Of a stretch of DNA of 64,000 nucleotides, positions 16,109 to 25,465 are shown piece after piece. This DNA is from Alphaproteobacteria bacterium UBA1301 (GTDB lineage Bacteria > Pseudomonadota > Alphaproteobacteria > Micropepsales > Micropepsaceae): NCBI GenBank assembly GCA_002307725.1, contig DBUB01000002.1, forward strand, positions 457,824-521,823, given 5' to 3'. How positions within the stretch are numbered: the first letter of the stretch is position 1; every line of letters begins with the position of its first letter. A program made the translations under genes and the position numbers. The notes beneath the pieces are model-generated. The model had not been told where the DNA came from, ran no database searches, and was given only the letters and a program-made list of their open reading frames with translations.

Positions 16109-18817
16109 ATGAAATTGAGGAGTGTGTTTGTGGGGTCGGTGAGCATGCTAGCCCTGGCGAGCATGGCAACACCGGCAATGGCAGACGATCAGATGGAAAC
16201 GGTGGTTGTCACCGGTATCCGCGCGTCGATGCAGCGCGCCATGGACATCAAGCGCGACGCCACTACGATCGTGGATGCGGTGTCGGCGGAAGACATCGGC
16301 AAATTCCCGGACAAGAACGTCGCCGACGCGTTGCAGCGCGTGCCGGGCGTCAACACGGTTTCGGCGGCCTCGGGCGAAGGCGGCTTTGACGAGAACGACC
16401 GCGTTTCGATTCGCGGTACCAATGCCAGCCTGACGCAGACCCTGGTCAACGGCCACGGTGTATCGACCGGTGATTGGTTCATCCTGGACCAGTATCAGAC
16501 CATCGGCCGCAGCGTGAGTTACTCGCTGTTCCCGGCGGAAATCGTCTCGAGTGTAAAGGTCTATAAGAGCCAGCAGGCCGATCTGGTCGAAGGCGGCGTC
16601 GCCGGTGCGGTCGATATCATTACTCGCAAGCCGTTTGATTTCAAAGACAACTTCACCCTCGAAGCCAGTGGCGAAGCGGCCTACACCACGTTGCGCGGCG
16701 ATACCACGCCGCAGCTCAATGCGTTGGCCGCCTGGCAGAATGACAGCCACACCTTTGGCGTCATGGTTCAAGGCTTCTACGAAGCACGCAACATCCGCCG
16801 CGACGGTCAGGAATTCCTCGGTTACTCGCAGTTCGCCGCCACCGATGCGGCCGCTGTTGCTCATCCCGATCTCACCGGCGTCTATTACCCGACCCTGATC
16901 GGCTCGGCGTTATTCCTGCAGGAACGCATCCGCCAGGGCGGCGACGTTGCTGTTCAATTCAGGCCGGCAAACAACCTCGAAATCAATTTCGACGCCTTCT
17001 ATTCGCACATGGGTGCGTCGAACCAGAACAACAACTATATGTTCTGGGGGTCGAAGGAATTCAGCGGTTCCACGGCCAACGTTCCCACCTCCTACACAGT
17101 GAAGAATAATGTCTTGGTCGCAGCGACCCTGCCGGCCAAGGCGGGCATTGCACCGATCGTGGCGGACTTCATCATGCGTCCGCATTCGATGAGCGATTCC
17201 TACTACTTCAACGGCGACGTGACCTATAATCCCACCGATACGCTGACCTTCAAGGTCAAGGCGGGCTACACCCGCGGCGCCGGTACCACACCGCAACAGG
17301 CAGCCTGGGAAGGTATGGTGGCTTCAGGCTCTGGCGCTCCTGCATCGTACGATTTTTCGTCGGGCGTCGCCAAAGTTGCTGTCACAGGCGTTGACCTGTC
17401 CAGCGCATCCTCGCTGACCAACGACTGGGCCTGGGGTGCGGTCTCGAAGGCTTCGGACCGTGAATTCTATGGTCAGATCGACGTCGAGAAGGAACTGAAG
17501 TTCGGCGCGATTCAATCCGTGAAGGCTGGCATCCGTTTTGCCGATCACAAGCACAAGTCCGACATCTGGGATGGCGGCGTCTCTTATAGTGCGAATCCGG
17601 GTCTTACGGGCGACACCGTCAGCAGCTCGAACTATCCGTCCGACTTCGCCGATGCGTTCAAGATCGACGGCATGCTGACCAACGTTCCGGCGGGCGACAT
17701 GGCCAAGATCGTCAATGTTCTCAACACTCAGACGAGCTGGCGCAGCTACACGCAGTCAGCCAGCGACGTGACGCGCGGTTCGCGTTACATGTGGTCGGGT
17801 GCCACCGACGTGCGCGAAAGCGATACGGCTGGTTATGTCATGGCGGTGATCGGTGGCGACCGCTGGAAGGGCAATTTCGGCGTCCGCATCGTCAACACGT
17901 CGGAGAAGATCATTCAACCGGTGAATGGCGTGGCGTCGACCGATTGGGTTACCTGCCCGACGGCCGGAGACATCTACAGCGACTTCGGCTGCTTCCACTA
18001 CAACACGATCAACAAAGAATACTGGGATGTTCTGCCCAGCGCCAATCTGAGCTTCAACTTGACCGATGACTCCATGCTGCGCTTTGCGGCGGCCGAGACT
18101 ATGGCGCGTCCGGACTACAGCGCTTTGGGCGGCGCGGTGAACCTCACCGACCTCACCCATGTCGGTAGCGGCGGCAACCCGAATTTGAAGCCGATCCGTT
18201 CTGCCAACTACAACCTCACGTACGAGTTGTATTACGGCCCGCAGGCCATGGTGTCGGTCGGCGTCTTCTACATGGACCTGTCGTCCTATGTGACCTACGG
18301 CACGACCAAGGGTACCTATCTCGACATGCTGCTGACGGGTCAGGGCACGCCGGTGTACTCGGAGTACGACATCACGGCGCCGTACAACACGAGCGGCCAT
18401 GACGAAGGCATCGAAATCCAGTGGCAGCAGCCGATCTATGCTGGCTTCGGCGTCATCGCCAACTACACTTATGCAAGCGGTGCCGAAACTGGCGGCGGCG
18501 CGTTGGTGGGCGATTCGAAGAACACGGCGAATCTCAGTGCCTACTTCGAAAACGACTTTGTCAGCGCCCGCGTGTCGTACAGTTACGCCTCGCAGATGCT
18601 GGTCGGGCTGGATCGCTCAACTCAGGAACACCAGAATGCTTACGACCGGATCGATGCGTCGGTGAATTTCACGGTAACCGACAACCTCACCCTGACTTTC
18701 AATGGCCTCAACCTGACCAATCGGACGCTGCGGTATTACGCCAACAATTCCACCATGCCGCGTGCGTTATACTCGAACGGCAGCCAGCTCTACGCCGGCG
18801 TCCGCTTCAAGTATTGA
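16109..18817 (+). CDS. TonB-dependent receptor for chitin oligosaccharides (inferred)
   Basis: A 902-aa outer-membrane receptor. The signal peptide ends near MATPAMA. The TonB box is METVVVTG, followed by the plug (IGKFPDKNVADALQRVPGV, VSIRGTNASLTQTLVNG, VEGGVAGAVDIITRKPFDF) and a 22-strand-type barrel ending in aromatic residues YAGVRFKY, as outer-membrane assembly requires. It has no STN domain, unlike the receptor at 951. The DIGKFPDKNVADALQR plug is typical of the Caulobacter/Xanthomonas carbohydrate receptors that include the GlcNAc/chitin uptake proteins. The divergent position from gntR with a shared operator box makes chito-oligosaccharides the likely ligand. The start ATG follows a GAGAGG site. 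Confidence 0.9.
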   Translation: MKLRSVFVGSVSMLALASMATPAMADDQMETVVVTGIRASMQRAMDIKRDATTIVDAVSAEDIGKFPDKNVADALQRVPGVNTVSAASGEGGFDENDRVSIRGTNASLTQTLVNGHGVSTGDWFILDQYQTIGRSVSYSLFPAEIVSSVKVYKSQQADLVEGGVAGAVDIITRKPFDFKDNFTLEASGEAAYTTLRGDTTPQLNALAAWQNDSHTFGVMVQGFYEARNIRRDGQEFLGYSQFAATDAAAVAHPDLTGVYYPTLIGSALFLQERIRQGGDVAVQFRPANNLEINFDAFYSHMGASNQNNNYMFWGSKEFSGSTANVPTSYTVKNNVLVAATLPAKAGIAPIVADFIMRPHSMSDSYYFNGDVTYNPTDTLTFKVKAGYTRGAGTTPQQAAWEGMVASGSGAPASYDFSSGVAKVAVTGVDLSSASSLTNDWAWGAVSKASDREFYGQIDVEKELKFGAIQSVKAGIRFADHKHKSDIWDGGVSYSANPGLTGDTVSSSNYPSDFADAFKIDGMLTNVPAGDMAKIVNVLNTQTSWRSYTQSASDVTRGSRYMWSGATDVRESDTAGYVMAVIGGDRWKGNFGVRIVNTSEKIIQPVNGVASTDWVTCPTAGDIYSDFGCFHYNTINKEYWDVLPSANLSFNLTDDSMLRFAAAETMARPDYSALGGAVNLTDLTHVGSGGNPNLKPIRSANYNLTYELYYGPQAMVSVGVFYMDLSSYVTYGTTKGTYLDMLLTGQGTPVYSEYDITAPYNTSGHDEGIEIQWQQPIYAGFGVIANYTYASGAETGGGALVGDSKNTANLSAYFENDFVSARVSYSYASQMLVGLDRSTQEHQNAYDRIDASVNFTVTDNLTLTFNGLNLTNRTLRYYANNSTMPRALYSNGSQLYAGVRFKY

Positions 18818-18829
18818 TGCGTCAGGAAA

Positions 18830-18868
18830 TCCGGGCGTGAGCCCTCGCGCCCGGAACTTTATTTTCGT
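18830..18868 (+). terminator. Hairpin after the chitin receptor gene
   Basis: Perfect 8-bp arms TCCGGGCG (18830-18837) and CGCCCGGA (18848-18855) around a 10-nt loop, followed by an AT-rich ACTTTATTTTC. It lies 13 bp after the receptor stop and could serve both convergent transcripts. Confidence 0.7.
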
Positions 18869-18900
18869 TGCGGACTTTCCCCGAAATGCTTCTGAAGATG

Positions 18901-18928
18901 GGGAGCGGCGCCTGCTGCTCCCTTTTTT
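18901..18928 (+). terminator. Second rho-independent terminator for the receptor transcript
   Basis: Arms GGGAGC (18901-18906) and GCTCCC (18917-18922), 10-nt loop, then six T (18923-18928). The T-tract overlaps the stop codon (TAA) of the convergent sulfotransferase gene. Confidence 0.75.
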
Positions 18929-20663
18929 ACGCGCCGCCCAGCAGATCGAGCAGCGGCGCCAGCCACGGCTCGTAGACGCGCCAGCGGCCGATCGAACTGG
19001 CAAACAGAGGAACGCGCACTTGCGCTTCGCTCAAAGTGCGCACGGCGCGCTTGGTCTCATGGAATTTGAGGCAGTGCGTGTCCCATTCGAGACCGCAGAA
19101 TTCGACGATCCGTCGTGCCTCAGGTTCGAAATCGGCAACCAGTTTTTCGTATTGCACCTCAAGAAGTGTGGCCGGCGGCAGCACTTGGTGCCAATGCGCC
19201 ATCACCCCCTGATAGGCGCGATAATAGCGCCCCAGTTCGCCGAGATCGTACGCGAAGTTCAGCCCGCTACGGAACAGTTTGGAGTAGCAGGAAAAGCAGG
19301 TATCGCGCGGATCGCGCCGCACATGGATGATCCGGGCATCCGGCAGTGCCAGATGGATGAGGCCGAGGTGACGAAAATTGGCCGGCAGCTTGTCGGTGAC
19401 GCGCCGGGCGCCGCGGCCCGCAATGCGAGTGATGTGGGCGAGGTAACCTTCTCCCAGGCGGTGCAGCCGTTCGGCGGTGATGTCGCTCGTCGACTCGGGA
19501 TAGCCGGGCAGGATTTCGGCGGTCAACTTCTGAAACGCCGTCAGTTCACCCGCCGCAAACACGTCGGGATGACTGGCCAGAATTTGTTCGATCAACGTCG
19601 TGCCCGAACGCGGCATGCCGACGATAAACACGGGGGCGTTCGTCGCCGATCCCGCTCCGTTCCAGTGCTGCATCAAGGCCGGTGTGAAGCTGCCCTGCAA
19701 GGCGCGGAATATGGCGAAAACGCCAACCTCGTCATAGGGGATTTGTTGCCGGTACAATCCGTTGCCGCGCGCCAGATGGGCGAAGGCTTCGCCCGGATGT
19801 CCGAGATCGTCATAGGCCTTGAACAATGCGAATTCGCGTTCGACCTGTTGACTCGGGACAAGTTGATCGGGGTCGAGCTTTTCGAGCGCCGCAAGTCGCG
19901 GGTCGCCGTCGCTGAAGCGGTGCGATTCGGCCAGGGCGCGGTGATAGCGCGCCACATCGCCCGCCAGAGCCACCGCCTGGGTGAAGCACACGTCGGCCTC
20001 GTCAAACCGTCCCAATTGCCGGAGCAATGTGCCACGTGCGAAGTGGGCAGCCGCATACTGCGGATCGGCCGCCAGTGCCCGATCGACAGACGCCAGGGCT
20101 TCGTTTTGGCGGCCGGCCGCGGCAAGCGCTTCGCTGCGGCCCAGGTGCGCGGCGATGGCGCGCGGCCGCAACGCCAGGCTCTTGTCGAAGAAGGTGAGCG
20201 CCGTTTCCGGCTCGTCGAGCCGCAAATACATTTCGCCGAGGTTGTTGCAGATTTCGGCATCGTCCGGTGCCAATGCTGCCGCTTGCCGCAGCGCCGCCAG
20301 CGCCTTGTCCGGCGCACCCAGGGCGCCATAGGCGAGACCAAGATTGCTCAGTGCATCAGCGAAATCGGGTCGCAAAGCCACCGCTGCCTCGCTTTCGACG
20401 GCCGCTTCGCGTGGGCTACCCAGCCGCATCAACAGCAGTCCGTGGTGATGGCGAATCATCGCATCGTCCGGTGCCGCTGCCGCCGCTTGTCGCAACAATC
20501 CGAGCGCTTCGCCGGCCCGTCCCGTCTGGATGCACAAAAGCGCAAGCCCGTGCAGAACGGCAGGTCTTTTGGGGAGCGCTACCAGCGCGGTGCGATAGTG
20601 CCGTTCGGCCTCGGGGAAATGGCCCTGTCGGTGCAAATTGACAGCAATATCGTAGTCGTTCAT
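18927..20663 (-). CDS. TPR-repeat sulfotransferase family protein
   Basis: A 578-aa protein. Residues 1 to about 270 are tandem tetratricopeptide repeats (NLHRQGHFPEAERHYRTALV; ALSNLGLAYGALGAPDKAL). The C-terminal about 250 residues are a Sulfotransfer family domain with PAPS 5'-phosphosulfate loop FIVGMPRSGTTLIEQILASH (about residues 340-360) and 3'-phosphate motif HVRRDPRDTCFSCYSKLF. No signal peptide or membrane segment is seen, so it should act in the cytosol. The acceptor is unknown; it sits inside the chitin locus, so a GlcNAc-containing oligomer or lipid is possible but unproven. The ATG at 20663 has GAGAGG 7 bp upstream. It is divergent from the GH20 gene, with 123 bp between them. 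Confidence 0.88.
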   Translation of the reverse strand: MNDYDIAVNLHRQGHFPEAERHYRTALVALPKRPAVLHGLALLCIQTGRAGEALGLLRQAAAAAPDDAMIRHHHGLLLMRLGSPREAAVESEAAVALRPDFADALSNLGLAYGALGAPDKALAALRQAAALAPDDAEICNNLGEMYLRLDEPETALTFFDKSLALRPRAIAAHLGRSEALAAAGRQNEALASVDRALAADPQYAAAHFARGTLLRQLGRFDEADVCFTQAVALAGDVARYHRALAESHRFSDGDPRLAALEKLDPDQLVPSQQVEREFALFKAYDDLGHPGEAFAHLARGNGLYRQQIPYDEVGVFAIFRALQGSFTPALMQHWNGAGSATNAPVFIVGMPRSGTTLIEQILASHPDVFAAGELTAFQKLTAEILPGYPESTSDITAERLHRLGEGYLAHITRIAGRGARRVTDKLPANFRHLGLIHLALPDARIIHVRRDPRDTCFSCYSKLFRSGLNFAYDLGELGRYYRAYQGVMAHWHQVLPPATLLEVQYEKLVADFEPEARRIVEFCGLEWDTHCLKFHETKRAVRTLSEAQVRVPLFASSIGRWRVYEPWLAPLLDLLGGA

Positions 20664-20786
20664 CCAAGTCCTCTCGGCGCGCACTATAGCCGATGTTTTT
20701 GCGCCGCGGTCCAAGGGTTTGCGGGCCGGGGCGAGGATTTCCACTTTGCAGGGTTGACCGCCGCCGATATTGTTCCCGGCGTTTCT

Positions 20787-23006
20787 ATGCGACCCGCCAA
20801 GATGCTCTTTCGAATGCGATTGACGGCAGTCGTTTTCGCCGCCTTGCCGCTGTTTGGCGCTTCGGCTGCCGATCTCAGCCTGATCCCTCAGCCCGCCGCG
20901 CTGACGCGGGGCGAGGGCACGTTCCGGCTTCAGCCGGCGACGACGATAATCTGTACCCAAACGAATGACGCGCCGTGCGCCTTCGCCGCCGACAGTTGGG
21001 CGGGTTGGATTGCTCGTACGCGCGGCCTGACGCTCGCCCGTAGCGACCATGCCGCGGCGCCCGCCATCGTCTTTCGCCGCGCCGACATGCCGACCGGCGA
21101 GGGCTATCGCCTCAGCGTCACGCCCTCTGGTATCGAAATCGCGGCCGCCTCCGACGCCGGTCTTTATTATGGCGCTGTCACGTTGTTCCAGCTTGCGACC
21201 GAGCAAACCGGCGTCACCGGCGAGATCGAGATTCCCGCCGTCACTATCGATGACGCTCCGCGCTTTGCTTGGCGTGGCCTTCTCCTCGATTCCGCCCGCC
21301 ACTTCCAGCCGCCTGCGGCCGTCAAAGCGTTGATCGACGCCATGGCGCTGCACAAATTGAACGTGCTGCACTGGCATCTTACCGATGATCAGGGCTGGCG
21401 GATCGAGATCAAGAAATATCCCCGGCTGACAAAGGTCGGCGCGTTCCGCCATAACCGCCGCGAGGGCCGTTACGGCGGCTTCTATACGCAGGATCAGATT
21501 CGCGACATCGTCGCTTACGCCAAGGCGCGCGCCATCACCATCGTGCCGGAAATCGAGATGCCCGGTCATGCGCTGGCAGCAATCGTCGCCTATCCGAAGC
21601 TTGCCTCGGTCCGCCGCGTGCCCAAAGGCGTATCGGGCGATTGGGGTGTGTTCCCCTACTTATATAATGTGAACGACTCCACCTTCGCATTCCTCGAAGA
21701 CGTTCTCACCGAAGTGATGGCGCTGTTCCCGTCACCTTTCATCCACGTCGGTGGCGACGAGGCGCCTAAGGATCAGTGGAACGCCTCGCCCCAGGTGCAG
21801 CAGCGCCTGCGCGCGCTCGGCATCAAAGACACCACGGCGCTACAGGGCTATTTCACCGCCCGCATCGGCCGTTTCCTCGAAGCCCATGGCCGCCGCCAAA
21901 TCGGCTGGGACGAAATCCTCGAAGGCCAACCCCCGCCGAGTGCCGTGGTGATGAGTTGGCGCACGGTCGCCAGCGCTGGCGAGGCGGCGGCATTGGGTCA
22001 TGACGTCGTGCTGTCGCCCGCCCCGACGTTTTATCTCGATTACTGCCAAGCGGTACGCGACGGCGAGCCGACCTGCCGCGGCCTGCAATCGACGCTGCAC
22101 GACGTCTACGGCTTCGATCTGGCCCCGCAAGGCCCGCTGCAAAACCATCTGCTCGGCGTCCAGGCCAACGTCTGGACCGAGCATTTGCCGACTCCACCGG
22201 CCGTGTTCTACGCGACCTTCCCGCGCGCTGCCGCCGTCGCCGAAACCGGCTGGTCCAAAACGCATGACTGGAACAGCTTTGTCGCGCGGCTGCCGGCCCA
22301 GCTTCGCCGGTACGACGCCCTCGGCATGGTTCATTCCGAAGTGGCCTTTGTCCCCACGATCACGGCGGAGGCCGCGGCCTCGGGGGCGCGCGTCAGCCTC
22401 GTCCATCAGGTCCAATCCGGCACGATCCGCTACACTCTCGACGGCGCCGCGCCTACCAACGCTTCGCCCGTCTTTACCGCGCCGTTCGAAACCACGCTGC
22501 CGGTCACCGTCACGGCCGCCACGTTCATCGACGGCGAACAAGTTGGCCGTAGCGTGCGCAAGCAGCTTAATCCGGCATCGATCGTCCGGCGTTCGTCGTG
22601 GGACATGGATCTGTGCACCAACGACCTGCCGCTGGCGCAGAAAAATCGCGACGTGATGATGGTCAATGTGATGCATCCGTGCTGGATTTATCGCGCCGCC
22701 GATCTCAGCACTTGGCGCAGCCTCGACATCGCCGTGGCACCGCTGCCGTTCAATTTCCAGATCGGCCAAGACATCAAGAAAATCCCGCTGTCGCCGCAGG
22801 CCGCGCCCGGTGGCCAGTTGGAAATCCGCCGCGACGATTGCAGCGGCCCGCTGCTCGCCGTGCTGAAATTGCCGCGCGTCCGCGGCACGCTGCACGCAAT
22901 GCTCCCGCCGCAAACCGGTGTTCACGATCTCTGCCTCACCTTTGCCCGCCGCAAGGTCGATCCGGTCTGGTCGATCGCTTGGGTCCAGCCCTTGCGCAAG
23001 GAGTAA
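20787..23006 (+). CDS. GH20 beta-N-acetylhexosaminidase, exported
   Basis: Exported exo-hydrolase of about 739 aa that frees GlcNAc from the non-reducing ends of chito-oligomers. A signal peptide (MRLTAVVFAALPLFGASA) leads into a GH20b N-domain (LSLIPQPAALTRGEGTF). The GH20 barrel follows with FAWRGLLLDSARHFQP, LHWHLTDDQGWRIEIKKYP, EIEMPGHALA and the catalytic pair HVGGDEAP (D324, E325). The C-terminal part from about residue 530 holds a chitobiase-like module (IRYTLDGAAPTNASPVF) and a beta-rich tail. Three ATGs (20787, 20802, 20814) are possible starts and none has a strong ribosome site; all keep the signal core. It is 2 bp upstream of nagF, so cleavage and uptake are co-transcribed. No GntR box was seen upstream. 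Confidence 0.92.
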   Translation: MRPAKMLFRMRLTAVVFAALPLFGASAADLSLIPQPAALTRGEGTFRLQPATTIICTQTNDAPCAFAADSWAGWIARTRGLTLARSDHAAAPAIVFRRADMPTGEGYRLSVTPSGIEIAAASDAGLYYGAVTLFQLATEQTGVTGEIEIPAVTIDDAPRFAWRGLLLDSARHFQPPAAVKALIDAMALHKLNVLHWHLTDDQGWRIEIKKYPRLTKVGAFRHNRREGRYGGFYTQDQIRDIVAYAKARAITIVPEIEMPGHALAAIVAYPKLASVRRVPKGVSGDWGVFPYLYNVNDSTFAFLEDVLTEVMALFPSPFIHVGGDEAPKDQWNASPQVQQRLRALGIKDTTALQGYFTARIGRFLEAHGRRQIGWDEILEGQPPPSAVVMSWRTVASAGEAAALGHDVVLSPAPTFYLDYCQAVRDGEPTCRGLQSTLHDVYGFDLAPQGPLQNHLLGVQANVWTEHLPTPPAVFYATFPRAAAVAETGWSKTHDWNSFVARLPAQLRRYDALGMVHSEVAFVPTITAEAAASGARVSLVHQVQSGTIRYTLDGAAPTNASPVFTAPFETTLPVTVTAATFIDGEQVGRSVRKQLNPASIVRRSSWDMDLCTNDLPLAQKNRDVMMVNVMHPCWIYRAADLSTWRSLDIAVAPLPFNFQIGQDIKKIPLSPQAAPGGQLEIRRDDCSGPLLAVLKLPRVRGTLHAMLPPQTGVHDLCLTFARRKVDPVWSIAWVQPLRKE

Positions 23007-23008
23007 TC

Positions 23009-25465
23009 ATGGTCACGGTCCTGGCGCCGATGGCCGGTTGGGTTTCGCCGCTCGGCGAGGTGCCCGATCCGGTGTTTGCCGATTGCATTCTGGGCGATGG
23101 TGTCGCCATCGATCCGACGGATGGCCGCATTGTGGCCCCTTGCGACGGCACCATCATCGCGCTCGCCGGTCACGCTTTCACGCTTCGCGAGCGCAGCGGC
23201 GCCGAAATTCTTATCCATATCGGCCTCGACACCGTTGCACTCAAGGGCAAAGGCTTCAAAGCACTGGTGCGCGAAGGCCAAAGCGTCAAAGCGGGCGATC
23301 CGGTGCTTGTCGCCGATCTCGATTTTCTCGCCCGCAACGCCAAAAGCCTGATCTCGCCGGTGATCGTCGCCAATGGCGAAGGCTTCCGCATCGCCCGCCG
23401 CAGCGAAAACCGCGAAGTTGCAGCTGGCGCTTTTCTAATGGAAATTGTGCCGCTAGTGGCCGCAGTGCAAAGCGCTACCAACGTCCCCGCCGTCACCGGC
23501 AAAGCAATCGTTGCCTCTGAGCACGGCTTGCATGCGCGCCCCTCGGCGCTGGTCGCCAATACCGCCAAACGCTTCACCGGCGAGGTCACGCTCACATCGC
23601 GCGGCAAACGTGCCAACGCCAAAAGCACCACCGCCTTGATGGCCCTCGGCGCGCACCAGGGCGATGAAGTCGTGATCGCAGCGCCGTCGCGCGCCGCCGT
23701 GGAGGCGATCACCGCGGTGCTCGCTGCGACGGGCGAAAAGGCGCAGCGTGTGTTGGCACCGGCGGTAGCCGTCCGCGCCCTGCCGCCCAACACCGCGACC
23801 AGGATCCATGCCATTCCGGCCGCGCCAGGCCGTGCCATCGGCACCGCCGTGTGCCTCCGTGCCAGCGAGATAGCGGTCGTTGAATCCGGCCACGGCATCG
23901 CGGCGGAAACCAAAGCCTTGCGCGAGGCCGTTGCAGCGCTCCGGGCGCGGCTGGAAATTGCCGCCGCCTCCGGCGATCGCGCGCATCGTGAAATCCTCTC
24001 AGCCCATGTTGCGCTGCTCGACGATCCCGGTCTCGCCGGTGCCGCCGAGCAGCAGATCGCCGAAGGCAAGAGCGCCGCGTTTGCTTTTCGGCGTGCTATG
24101 CGCGCCTCAGCGGAAGTTTTGCGCAGCATGGACGACGCCCGCATGCGCGAACGTGCCGGCGACCTCATCGATCTCGAGCGCCAGGTGCTCCGCATCCTCA
24201 CCGGCGATGCGGCGGAGCCGGCGCCCCCGCTGCCACCCTCGGCGATCCTGATTGCCGAAGAAATCCTGCCCTCCGATTTGAAGCCCGGCATTGCGGGATT
24301 TGTGTCCGCCGGTGGCGGTCCCACCTCGCATGTCGTCCTTCTCGCCGCTGGCATGAACATTCCGGCCCTGGTGGCTGGCGGCGCGGCGGTGCTCGATGTG
24401 CCCGATGGCGCCGATGTTCTGATCGATGCCGACGGCGGCACCGGCACGCTAGATCTGGCGCCCAATCCGCAAAGCATCGCGGAAACGAGGCAGCGTGTAG
24501 CAGCGGCCGCGGCGCGTCAGGCGCGCGAATTGGCAGCAGCGTCGGCTGATTGTTTCACCGCTGATGGTGTGCGGGTGGAGGTTTTCGCCAATCTCGGCAA
24601 AGGCGCAGCGGAAGCGGCCGAAGCGGTTCGTTTGGGGGCGGAAGGGTGCGGCGTGCTGCGCACGGAGTTCCTGTTTATGGACCGCGAAACCCCGCCCAGC
24701 GAAGATGAACAGCTCGCCGCCTATCAAGCCATTGCCGATGCGCTGGCGGGCCGCAGTTTCATCATCCGCACCTTCGACATCGGCGCTGACAAGCCGGTGC
24801 CGTATTTGCAGTTCTCGCCGGAAGGCAATCCGCAGCTCGGCCTGCGCGGCATCCGCACGGCTGAGGTTTGGCCCGACCTGCTACGGACCCAGCTTCAAGC
24901 GGCGGCGCGGGTGAAGGGCGCCGTCAAAATCATGCTGCCGATGATCATCGCCCCGCACGAGCTGCGCACCATCCGCGCGATTCTGAACGGCCTCGGCGGC
25001 AGCGCGCTGGCGCTGGGGGCGATGGTGGAAACGCCGTCGGCGGCGATGCTGGCCGACCTCATCGCGGCCGAAGCCGATTTTCTTTCCATCGGCACCAACG
25101 ATCTCACGCAATATGTGCTCGCCATCGATCGCGGCCATCGCGCGCTCTCGGGCCAGCTCGATGCTTTGCATCCGGCGGTGTTGCGGCTGATCGCCCGTAC
25201 CGCCGAAGCTGCCCGCGCCGCGCACAAGCCCGCGGCGGTATGTGGCGGTCTCGCCGCCGATCCGAGCGCCGCGCCGCTTCTGATCGGGCTCGGCATTTCC
25301 GAGTTATCGGTGCCGCCGCCAGTGATCCCGCGGCTCAAAGCAGTGATCCGCAAACTGAACAGCGAGGACTGCCGCACCAAAGCATGCGCCGTCCTCAACT
25401 TTGAGACGCCCGCGGATGTGCGTGCCTTCGTCAAAGCCAATTTCGGCGGGGAGTCCCAGTCATGA
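23009..25465 (+). CDS. nagF: PTS multiphosphoryl transfer protein EIIA-HPr-EI
   Basis: Soluble 818-aa triple-domain phosphorelay passing phosphate from PEP to the GlcNAc permease. EIIA(Glc-type), residues about 1-150, has the phospho-His in ILIHIGLDTVAL (H70). HPr, about 160-245, has SEHGLHARPSALV (H175). EI, about 265-818, has the phospho-His in GGPTSHVVLLAAG (H441) and PEP-site motifs GVLRTEFLFMDR, LGAMVETPSAA and SIGTNDLTQYVLAIDR. The layout matches Pseudomonas NagF, and no separate ptsH or ptsI is needed for this sugar. AAGGAG precedes the ATG at ideal distance. The stop overlaps nagE by 4 nt (ATGA). Confidence 0.96.
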   Translation: MVTVLAPMAGWVSPLGEVPDPVFADCILGDGVAIDPTDGRIVAPCDGTIIALAGHAFTLRERSGAEILIHIGLDTVALKGKGFKALVREGQSVKAGDPVLVADLDFLARNAKSLISPVIVANGEGFRIARRSENREVAAGAFLMEIVPLVAAVQSATNVPAVTGKAIVASEHGLHARPSALVANTAKRFTGEVTLTSRGKRANAKSTTALMALGAHQGDEVVIAAPSRAAVEAITAVLAATGEKAQRVLAPAVAVRALPPNTATRIHAIPAAPGRAIGTAVCLRASEIAVVESGHGIAAETKALREAVAALRARLEIAAASGDRAHREILSAHVALLDDPGLAGAAEQQIAEGKSAAFAFRRAMRASAEVLRSMDDARMRERAGDLIDLERQVLRILTGDAAEPAPPLPPSAILIAEEILPSDLKPGIAGFVSAGGGPTSHVVLLAAGMNIPALVAGGAAVLDVPDGADVLIDADGGTGTLDLAPNPQSIAETRQRVAAAAARQARELAAASADCFTADGVRVEVFANLGKGAAEAAEAVRLGAEGCGVLRTEFLFMDRETPPSEDEQLAAYQAIADALAGRSFIIRTFDIGADKPVPYLQFSPEGNPQLGLRGIRTAEVWPDLLRTQLQAAARVKGAVKIMLPMIIAPHELRTIRAILNGLGGSALALGAMVETPSAAMLADLIAAEADFLSIGTNDLTQYVLAIDRGHRALSGQLDALHPAVLRLIARTAEAARAAHKPAAVCGGLAADPSAAPLLIGLGISELSVPPPVIPRLKAVIRKLNSEDCRTKACAVLNFETPADVRAFVKANFGGESQS

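Noticed and set aside
18762..20786. Very long plus-strand open frame continuing upstream of the GH20 hexosaminidase
   Set aside because: This part is antisense to the TPR-sulfotransferase, lacks family resemblance and has no ribosome site; it results from high GC with few stop codons.
20664..21569. Minus-strand in-frame extension ahead of the sulfotransferase
   Set aside because: It lies over the GH20 coding region and the promoter; TPR homology begins at the ATG at 20663 with a good GAGAGG site.
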